Source of the DNA: SIG455 sp045659025
Lineage (GTDB): Bacteria; Bacillota; Clostridia; UMGS1810
Assembly (NCBI GenBank): GCA_045659025.1
Contig: JAZOWA010000028.1
Location: 1-28,489, forward strand
DNA length: 28,489 bases
Reading direction: 5' to 3'
Part shown: positions 24,254-28,489 of the stretch, piece by piece
Numbering within the stretch: the first letter of the stretch is position 1
How the letters are laid out: each line of letters opens with the position of its first letter
Translations under genes and position numbers: made by a program
The notes under the pieces: generated by a model
Database searches by the model: none
What the model saw: the letters and a program-made list of their open reading frames with translations, nothing else
What the model was told of the DNA's origin: nothing

Positions 24254-24273
24254 TGAAAGAGAGAGGTGTGTCG

Positions 24274-25542
24274 ATGAATAGCGAAAAAACACACAACGAT
24301 AAATGTTCCTTCTGCGGCAGAACCGCCGATCAGGTAGAGAGTCTGGTTGCAGGTCCCAATGTGAATATCTGTAACGAGTGTATTGCCCTTTGCAATGATA
24401 TTTTGGCTAACCAACTCCGCCCCGAGCCTCAGCCCATGGATATAGGCGAGCTTCCCAAACCGAAGGAAATCAAAGAGATACTCGATCAGTATGTAATCGG
24501 TCAGGACAAAGCGAAGAAAAGTCTTGCCGTAGCAGTATATAACCATTATAAACGTATCAGTATGCCCGATGAGGATGACGGTGTAGAGATTCAGAAGAGC
24601 AATGTGCTTCTCCTTGGCCCCACGGGTTGCGGTAAGACTTTACTTGCCCAGACCCTTGCGAGAATTCTCGATGTGCCCTTTGCCATAGCAGATGCCACAT
24701 CCCTTACGGAAGCAGGTTACGTGGGTGAGGACGTGGAGAATATCCTCTTGAAGCTCATCCAGGCAGCCGATTATGATATAGAACGTGCCGAAAAGGGCAT
24801 AATCTATATTGATGAGATTGATAAAATCACCCGTAAATCCGAGAATCCTTCCATCACCAGAGATGTAAGTGGTGAGGGTGTTCAGCAGGCGCTCCTTAAG
24901 ATTTTGGAGGGCACAGTGGCATCCGTACCGCCCCAGGGTGGCAGAAAGCATCCTCAGCAGGAGTGCATACAGATAGATACCACCAATATCCTCTTTATCT
25001 GTGGCGGTGCCTTTGACGGCCTTGAGAAGATTATTGAAAACCGTATCGGTAAAAAGGGTATGGGCTTTGGTGCAGAGGTCAAGTCCAAGAAGCAGAATAC
25101 AGGTGTGGATTTGTTTGAGAATCTTCAGCCTCAGGACCTTATCAAATTCGGGCTTATTCCCGAATTTATTGGTCGTCTTTCTGTGCTTGTGTCCCTCACA
25201 TCCCTTGATAGAGATGCCCTCATTCGCATCCTTACCGAGCCGAAGAATGCTCTTACCAAGCAATATGGCAAGATGTTTGCCTACGAGGGCGTGGAGCTTG
25301 AATTCACCCCCGATGCCCTTGAGGCGGTGGCGGACCTCGCCATAGATCGCCACACAGGTGCGAGAGGTCTTCGTTCTATTGTGGAGAATGCTATGGGCGA
25401 TGTGATGTTCGATATCCCCTCTAAAGATAATGTAGCCAAATGCATAATTGATAAAGCTTGCATTATAGAGGGAGCTGCCCCTACAATCCTCACTCATAAA
25501 GATATGAAAAAGATTGAGAGTGCCGACGAACTTTTGGCATAA
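24274..25542 (+). CDS. clpX: ATP-dependent Clp protease ATP-binding subunit ClpX
   Basis: A 422-residue AAA+ unfoldase that recognises tagged or native substrates and threads them into ClpP. The N-terminal zinc finger has Cys11, Cys14, Cys33 and Cys36. Walker A is GPTGCGKT (115-122), Walker B is IIYIDEIDK, and the sensor and pore segments follow at normal positions. The start is ATG 24274 with a GAGAGAGGTG site upstream. A TTG at 24253 is in frame but sits in the terminator's T tract. The gene ends 2 bases before a strong terminator. The length is typical. Confidence 0.97.
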   Translation: MNSEKTHNDKCSFCGRTADQVESLVAGPNVNICNECIALCNDILANQLRPEPQPMDIGELPKPKEIKEILDQYVIGQDKAKKSLAVAVYNHYKRISMPDEDDGVEIQKSNVLLLGPTGCGKTLLAQTLARILDVPFAIADATSLTEAGYVGEDVENILLKLIQAADYDIERAEKGIIYIDEIDKITRKSENPSITRDVSGEGVQQALLKILEGTVASVPPQGGRKHPQQECIQIDTTNILFICGGAFDGLEKIIENRIGKKGMGFGAEVKSKKQNTGVDLFENLQPQDLIKFGLIPEFIGRLSVLVSLTSLDRDALIRILTEPKNALTKQYGKMFAYEGVELEFTPDALEAVADLAIDRHTGARGLRSIVENAMGDVMFDIPSKDNVAKCIIDKACIIEGAAPTILTHKDMKKIESADELLA

Positions 25543-25544
25543 TG

Positions 25545-25576
25545 AAAAGCGGAAGAGATTGCTCTTCCGCTTTTTT
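25545..25576 (+). terminator. Intrinsic terminator after clpX
   Basis: A perfect 13-bp stem (25545-25557 with 25562-25574) with an ATTG loop runs into T6 (25571-25576). It ends the tig-clpP-clpX operon. Confidence 0.93.
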
Positions 25577-25604
25577 GTATAAAACCCATTCCTTTGCTCA
25601 TAAT
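25575..25604 (+). promoter_or_regulatory. Probable promoter of the DUF1540-like gene
   Basis: TTGTAT (25575-25580) and CATAAT (25599-25604), spaced 18, lie directly after the clpX terminator. The transcript would start near 25611, placing the AAAGGAG ribosome binding site almost at its 5' end. The match is moderate. Confidence 0.45.
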
Positions 25605-25627
25605 AAGCGTGTAAAGGAGTGATTATA

Positions 25628-25783
25628 ATGAATAGCAAGATTAAAGGTATCAAATGCGTTGCAGAAAAATGCAAGTACCACACCCCCGACGATTGCTGTA
25701 CAGCAGGGGAGATAGTAGTTGCCAATGAATCTGCCTGCACAAGCTGTGAGACAGAGTGCAAGACATTTGCTCCCAAAAACTAA
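25628..25783 (+). CDS. Small cysteine-rich DUF1540-like protein
   Basis: A 51-residue protein with seven cysteines (10, 15, 23, 24, 37, 40, 44). It begins MNSKIKGIKCVAEKCKYH and ends CKTFAPKN. The pattern I-x-C-x4-C-x-Y/H, a central C-x-A-x-x-I-x-V, and a final C-x-T-F is that of the DUF1540 family, which is common in Clostridia, often in spore formers, and sometimes duplicated. The cysteine spacing suggests metal binding, but the function of the family is unknown. AAAGGAG at 25614-25620 sets the start. It is monocistronic, flanked by the clpX terminator and by a bidirectional terminator shared with cwlD. Confidence 0.82.
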   Translation: MNSKIKGIKCVAEKCKYHTPDDCCTAGEIVVANESACTSCETECKTFAPKN

Positions 25784-25814
25784 TCAATTAAAGTCAAAAG
25801 ATTTGCTCCAGACA

Positions 25815-25844
25815 AAAATCCCCCGAGACCTCCCGGGGGATTTT
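25815..25844. terminator. Bidirectional terminator between convergent genes
   Basis: AAAATCCCCC (25815-25824) pairs with GGGGGATTTT (25835-25844), extended by one G-C pair inside the loop. T runs occur on both sides, so it can end both the DUF1540-like transcript (+) and the cwlD transcript (-), which stops at 25848. Confidence 0.85.
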
Positions 25845-25847
25845 GAT

Positions 25848-26534
25848 TTATTCTTCCTCAAAGTACCTCATCACTCCCGCGCAGATGGCACGGGCAATTT
25901 TGCTCTGGTAGTCGGGTTGGAGGAGCAGCTGTTCTTCGTGGGGATTGGATAGGAATCCGCATTCCACAATCACGGCAGGCACAGAACTGTCGCGGAGAAG
26001 ATACAGAGAATCCCCCGCACTCTTTGCCACTCGGTTGTTGTCGGGGTTCACCATATCCTTGAGGTGCCTTTGTATAATCTCCCCCAATTCCTTGCTACCC
26101 TCGGTGGGGGAGTAGAATACCTGTGCTCCCTTGTATTTTGATTCGCCGAATTTATTCATGTGTATGCTTATAAATATGTCCGCATCACTTTCTTCCCGTA
26201 TCCGCCTCCGAAGTCGCATATCCTCTCTCTTGCTTTCAGCTATGGGGTCATCACTTTCACGGGTCATTATCACCCTTGCCCCCGTATCCTCAAGCATATC
26301 TTTGAGTGTTAAGGCAATCGAGAGATTGATATCCTTTTCTATAGCACCGCTTATGCCTGTGGCACCGCCGTCTGTGGCGCCGTGCCCTGCGTCTAATACA
26401 ATCACCTTATCTTCCGTAGGGATACTGCTTACGGGCGCCACGGCAGATGTCTTTGCCAGATTCACCGTCATTACCGCCATCACTACCGTGAGAGCGAGGG
26501 AGCAGATTTCGGACTTTCTTATAATCAAAACCAT
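25848..26534 (-). CDS. cwlD: N-acetylmuramoyl-L-alanine amidase, CwlD type
   Basis: A 228-residue amidase_3 zinc hydrolase. Metal and catalytic residues are His51 (VLDAGHGATDGGA), Glu66 (AIEKDINLS), His125 (ISIHMN) and Glu191 (VIVECGFLSNP). Residues 8-28 are one hydrophobic segment, a signal anchor or uncleaved signal peptide, placing the enzyme outside the membrane. Length and architecture match CwlD, which trims peptide side chains for muramic-delta-lactam formation in the spore cortex. The assignment to CwlD rather than another small amidase is by similarity and size. Its AAGGAG ribosome binding site is partly buried in a perfect hairpin directly upstream. It lies downstream of a membrane protein gene on the same strand. 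Confidence 0.87.
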   Translation of the reverse strand: MVLIIRKSEICSLALTVVMAVMTVNLAKTSAVAPVSSIPTEDKVIVLDAGHGATDGGATGISGAIEKDINLSIALTLKDMLEDTGARVIMTRESDDPIAESKREDMRLRRRIREESDADIFISIHMNKFGESKYKGAQVFYSPTEGSKELGEIIQRHLKDMVNPDNNRVAKSAGDSLYLLRDSSVPAVIVECGFLSNPHEEQLLLQPDYQSKIARAICAGVMRYFEEE

Positions 26535-26581
26535 AAAAAAACTCCTTATTATATTTCTATAATAAGGATATTTTTTGTCAA
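26535..26581 (-). promoter_or_regulatory. cwlD leader: perfect hairpin covering the ribosome binding site, with upstream -35
   Basis: On the - strand a 10-bp perfect inverted repeat, CCTTATTATA-GAAA-TATAATAAGG (26567 to 26544), is followed by AG, seven T and then the cwlD ATG. Its 3' arm includes the AAGG of the AAGGAG ribosome binding site, so the folded form would hide the site or act as a terminator. A perfect TTGACA (26581 to 26576) lies just upstream, with TAGAAA 16 bases on as a weak -10. A transcript from that promoter would begin inside the 3' arm and leave the site free. The structure is seen; its role is inferred. Confidence 0.55.
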
Positions 26582-26583
26582 TA

Positions 26584-27168
26584 TTATTTATTCTTGTTAT
26601 CTTCCTCTTTTTTATATACCAATACGGGTAAATATCTTTCCACTACGGAGAAATCCTTCACCCCTGCAAAGTATGCGGGTATTCCAAGCAGGATGGGGAT
26701 GATGATTACCACTATGTATCCGGGGATGTTGGTAAGGAAGGATTCTATGTCGTTTGAGAACAATCCCACAAATCCGCTCTGGAGTATTCTGTATGTGGCA
26801 TTGAATGTAGCGGCAGACTCACTGCCCGTTGATGCGGTATATATAAGGATAAGAAGCACTATTATATTGGGTATCTGTGCAAGGATGCCCACAATCAAAC
26901 CCTTTGAATATTTGGGGTAGATCTTGTCTTCGTTGTATCTGTTGTGAATCACCGCATTTTTCATATCACCGCGTCCTGCGTGCCACACCCTTGAATAATA
27001 AACACCCAGATAGATGAGGGCGGTGATAGTGCTGTATAGATGCCTTCCCGCCGTAGAGGTGAGGAAGCCGTCGTACGAACCCATAAACATAACGGAAATT
27101 GCAATTATTATTAACTGTACCCCAAACAGGCGTAGAGCCACACGGGGAGTTTTGAAAGACTTGCCCAT
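26584..27168 (-). CDS. Membrane protein of unknown function, four predicted helices
   Basis: A 194-residue protein I do not recognise. Four hydrophobic stretches are visible at about residues 11-31, 43-61, 90-112 and 146-168. A basic N-terminus (MGKSFKTPRVALR) and a highly charged C-terminal tail (VYKKEEDNKNK) flank them. The loop between helices 2 and 3 is polar (AGRGDMKNAVIHNRYNEDKIYPKY). No catalytic motif is seen. The start at 27168 follows an AAAGGAG site (revcomp of 27176-27182). An earlier in-frame ATG at 27249 would lie upstream of the promoter. It precedes cwlD by 49 bases on the same strand, so a link to the envelope or sporulation is possible but unproven. Confidence 0.75.
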   Translation of the reverse strand: MGKSFKTPRVALRLFGVQLIIIAISVMFMGSYDGFLTSTAGRHLYSTITALIYLGVYYSRVWHAGRGDMKNAVIHNRYNEDKIYPKYSKGLIVGILAQIPNIIVLLILIYTASTGSESAATFNATYRILQSGFVGLFSNDIESFLTNIPGYIVVIIIPILLGIPAYFAGVKDFSVVERYLPVLVYKKEEDNKNK

Positions 27169-27198
27169 AATAAAACTCCTTTTTGAAAACTTACTTAA

Positions 27199-27227
27199 AT
27201 TATACTGCAAAGGCGCTTCAAAATCAA
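27199..27227 (-). promoter_or_regulatory. Sigma-A-type promoter of the membrane protein gene
   Basis: On the - strand TTGATT (27227 to 27222) and consensus TATAAT (27204 to 27199) are spaced 17 bases apart. It fires away from the rplM promoter, and the AAACGAG repeat cluster lies between the two. Confidence 0.7.
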
Positions 27228-27265
27228 GAATCAAAGTAAAAATTAACAAAAAATATTAAAATAGG

Positions 27266-27310
27266 AAACGAGTAAACGAGAGTAAAAACGAGAAAAAACG
27301 AGAAAACGAG
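27266..27310. repeat. Cluster of five AAACGAG direct repeats upstream of rplM
   Basis: AAACGAG occurs at 27266-27272, 27274-27280, 27286-27292, 27296-27302 and 27304-27310, with start-to-start steps of 8, 12, 10 and 8 bases. A sixth copy at 27390-27396 falls in the rplM leader. The cluster sits 40-85 bases before the rplM -35 box and between two divergent promoters. The near-helical spacing would suit a DNA-binding protein, but no known binding site is recognised. Confidence 0.7.
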
Positions 27311-27349
27311 AGTTTGTAAAGGATGAAATTAAAAAATTGAAAAAAAGTG

Positions 27350-27378
27350 TTGACAAAGCTTTTAAGTTGTATTAAAAT
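27350..27378 (+). promoter_or_regulatory. Strong promoter of rplM-rpsI
   Basis: Perfect TTGACA (27350-27355) and TAAAAT (27373-27378) are spaced 17 bases apart. An A-rich stretch upstream (27329-27347) could serve as an UP element. The leader is about 38 bases, with GGAGGT at 27408-27413. It is too short and unstructured to call an L13 autoregulatory leader with confidence. Confidence 0.85.
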
Positions 27379-27422
27379 AGCAAGAGTCGAAACGAGATAA
27401 AATAAACGGAGGTAAATACAAA

Positions 27423-27860
27423 ATGAGTACATTTATGATTAAACCCGCCGAAGTTGAAAGAAAATGGTACATCATTGATGCTACAGACAAACCCCTCGGT
27501 AGAGTTGCAAGCACAGCTGCTTCTATTCTCCGCGGTAAGAACAAACCCACTTTCACACCCCACGTGGACTGCGGCGATTTCGTGATCATCTTGAATGCAG
27601 ACAAAGCAATCCTCACAGGAAAGAAGCTTGATCAGAAGTTCTACAGATATCACACAGGTTACATTGGCGGTCTTAAAGAGACCAGCTACAGAAAGCTTAT
27701 GGCAGAGAAACCCGAGAAGGCAATGATGATTGCAGTTAAGGGTATGCTCCCCAAGAACACAGTAGGCGCAAAGTCCCTTACTCGTCTCAGAGTATATAAA
27801 GGTGACAATCACGACCATGCTGCACAGAAGCCTGAAGTATATGCAGGCGAGATTAAATAA
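27423..27860 (+). CDS. rplM: 50S ribosomal protein L13
   Basis: A 145-residue L13, an early-assembling protein of the large subunit. Landmarks are KWYIIDATDKPLGRVAS near the start, the LRGKNKPTFTPHVDCGDFVII core, and KGMLPKNTVGAKSLTRLRVYKGDNHDHAAQKP near the end. The length is normal. GGAGGT precedes the ATG. rpsI follows after 15 bases, the near-universal L13-S9 pair. Confidence 0.98.
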   Translation: MSTFMIKPAEVERKWYIIDATDKPLGRVASTAASILRGKNKPTFTPHVDCGDFVIILNADKAILTGKKLDQKFYRYHTGYIGGLKETSYRKLMAEKPEKAMMIAVKGMLPKNTVGAKSLTRLRVYKGDNHDHAAQKPEVYAGEIK

Positions 27861-27875
27861 GGAGGGGCATAGATA

Positions 27876-28265
27876 ATGGCAAACGAATTATACGGAACCG
27901 GCAGAAGAAAGAAATCTGTAGCCAGAGTAAGACTCGTACCTGGCACCGGTGTTATCACAGTTAATGACAGAAGCATTGACGAATATTTTGGTCTTGAAAC
28001 ATTGAAGGTTATAGTTAGACAGCCTTTGGTAGCTACAGATACCCTCGGCAAGTTCGACGTAATCTGCAGAGTAACAGGCGGTGGCTTCACAGGTCAGGCG
28101 GGTGCAATCCGTCACGGCTTGTCCAGAGCGCTCCTCGCTGTAGACGATTCCTTCAGAACATCTCTTAAAGCAGAGGGCTACCTCACACGTGACCCCAGAA
28201 TGAAAGAGAGAAAGAAGTACGGTTTGAAAGGTGCACGTCGTGCTCCCCAGTTCAGCAAACGTTAA
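27876..28265 (+). CDS. rpsI: 30S ribosomal protein S9
   Basis: A 129-residue S9 of the small-subunit head, whose C-terminal tail reaches the P-site tRNA. It begins with YGTGRRKKSVARVRLVPGTG and ends in the conserved KKYGLKGARRAPQFSKR. GGAGGGG at 27861-27867 sets the start. A UUCG-capped terminator follows. Confidence 0.98.
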   Translation: MANELYGTGRRKKSVARVRLVPGTGVITVNDRSIDEYFGLETLKVIVRQPLVATDTLGKFDVICRVTGGGFTGQAGAIRHGLSRALLAVDDSFRTSLKAEGYLTRDPRMKERKKYGLKGARRAPQFSKR

Positions 28266-28284
28266 TCGAGTTTATACGATTACC

Positions 28285-28314
28285 AAATCCCACAGCTTCG
28301 GCTGTGGGATTTTT
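28285..28314 (+). terminator. Intrinsic terminator after rpsI
   Basis: A perfect 12-bp stem (28285-28296 with 28301-28312) closes a TTCG tetraloop and ends in a T run (28310-28314). Confidence 0.93.
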
Positions 28315-28323
28315 ATTGTTCTT

Positions 28324-28367
28324 TAATAATAAAACTCTCTCAAAAGCAGATTCTTTTGAGAGAGTTT
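28324..28367 (-). terminator. Terminator for the - strand gene at the right edge
   Basis: A perfect 15-bp stem (28332-28346 with 28353-28367) has a 6-base loop. On the - strand it is followed by TTTTATTATT, so it most likely ends the ribbon-helix-helix gene whose stop is at 28387. On the + strand the following bases are less T-rich. Confidence 0.78.
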
Positions 28368-28386
28368 GAATTTGTATAGTCAAAAT

Positions 28387-28489
28387 TTAATTTATTTCTA
28401 CATCATCAACAGAGTTTTCAAGTATTATGTTTATCAATTCGTTTCTTGAACGATTGCTTTTCTGTGATAAATCGTCTATTTTTTTCAAG
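28387..28489 (-). CDS. Probable ribbon-helix-helix DNA-binding protein, C-terminal fragment
   Basis: A - strand frame open to the window edge encodes the last 33 residues of a protein: LKKIDDLSQKSNRSRNELIN, then IILENSVDDVEIN and a TAA stop (28389 to 28387). The pattern of an amphipathic helix, a polar turn with SR, and a second helix (SRNELINIILEN) is that of CopG/Arc-type ribbon-helix-helix repressors, where the SR-x-E-L-I turn is conserved. The beta strand that contacts DNA lies outside the window. Such proteins are often antitoxins, plasmid or conjugative element regulators, or small housekeeping regulators; the fragment cannot decide. A strong terminator lies 20 bases downstream. Confidence 0.55.
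   Translation of the reverse strand, partial: LKKIDDLSQKSNRSRNELINIILENSVDDVEIN

Noticed and set aside
24640..25776. A 378-codon open frame on the - strand opposite clpX and the DUF1540-like gene
   Set aside because: Antisense to an intact clpX, crosses two terminators, and shows no recognisable domain.
27266..27310. CRISPR-like array
   Set aside because: The repeated unit is only 7 bases with 1-5 base gaps, there are no spacers of normal length, and no cas genes are present.
27379..27422. L13 autoregulatory RNA leader before rplM
   Set aside because: The leader is only about 38 bases and A-rich, with no convincing stem. A covariance-model search would be needed to revive the idea.

Overview
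The window reads as a chromosomal segment of a low-to-mid GC, Gram-positive anaerobe of the class Clostridia. The grounds are a GatCAB amidotransferase operon, a short HisG with a HisZ partner, a TrpR-like regulator of the YerC family at the head of the his operon, the long clostridial single-chain PurL, a DUF1540-type Cys-rich peptide and a CwlD-type amidase (the last implies a spore former). Proline codons are mostly CCC across the window. No rRNA, tRNA, insertion sequence, prophage or CRISPR array was seen. Almost everything is core metabolism or housekeeping, so the unusual signals are small: odd domain arrangements and regulatory sites.

Layout on the + strand. 1-568: the 3' end of ligA. 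569-4448: a well-formed promoter, gatC-gatA-gatB, a tiny ferredoxin:thioredoxin-reductase-like protein, trxA, and a terminator. 4477-9403: promoter, ychF, purL. 9404-11480: groES-groEL without a visible CIRCE element, then a terminator. 11529-19321: a histidine operon, hisR(yerC)-hisZ-hisG-hisD-hisC-hisB-hisH-hisA-hisF-hisIE, tightly packed and mostly translationally coupled, with an inverted repeat inside its promoter. It lacks only a histidinol-phosphate phosphatase. 19371-22006: a metallo-beta-lactamase-fold hydrolase, an AEC transporter and a calcineurin-like phosphoesterase. 22015-25576: promoter, trigger factor (with a histone-H1-like Lys/Ala-rich tail), clpP, an internal terminator, clpX, terminator. 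25628-25783: the DUF1540-like peptide.

On the - strand, a four-helix membrane protein of unknown function (27168 to 26584) is followed by cwlD (26534 to 25848). A hairpin that overlaps the cwlD ribosome binding site lies between them. Back on +, rplM-rpsI (27423-28265) has a strong promoter preceded by a cluster of AAACGAG repeats. At the right edge the C-terminus of a probable ribbon-helix-helix protein enters on the - strand behind its own terminator.

Functional themes are translation fidelity (GatCAB), protein folding and turnover (GroESL, trigger factor, ClpXP), thiol redox (FTR-like protein with thioredoxin), de novo histidine and purine synthesis, and sporulation wall remodelling. The observations most worth following are the rearranged cysteine spacing of the FTR-like protein beside trxA, the candidate HisR operator, the cwlD leader hairpin, the AAACGAG cluster before rplM, and the trigger factor tail.
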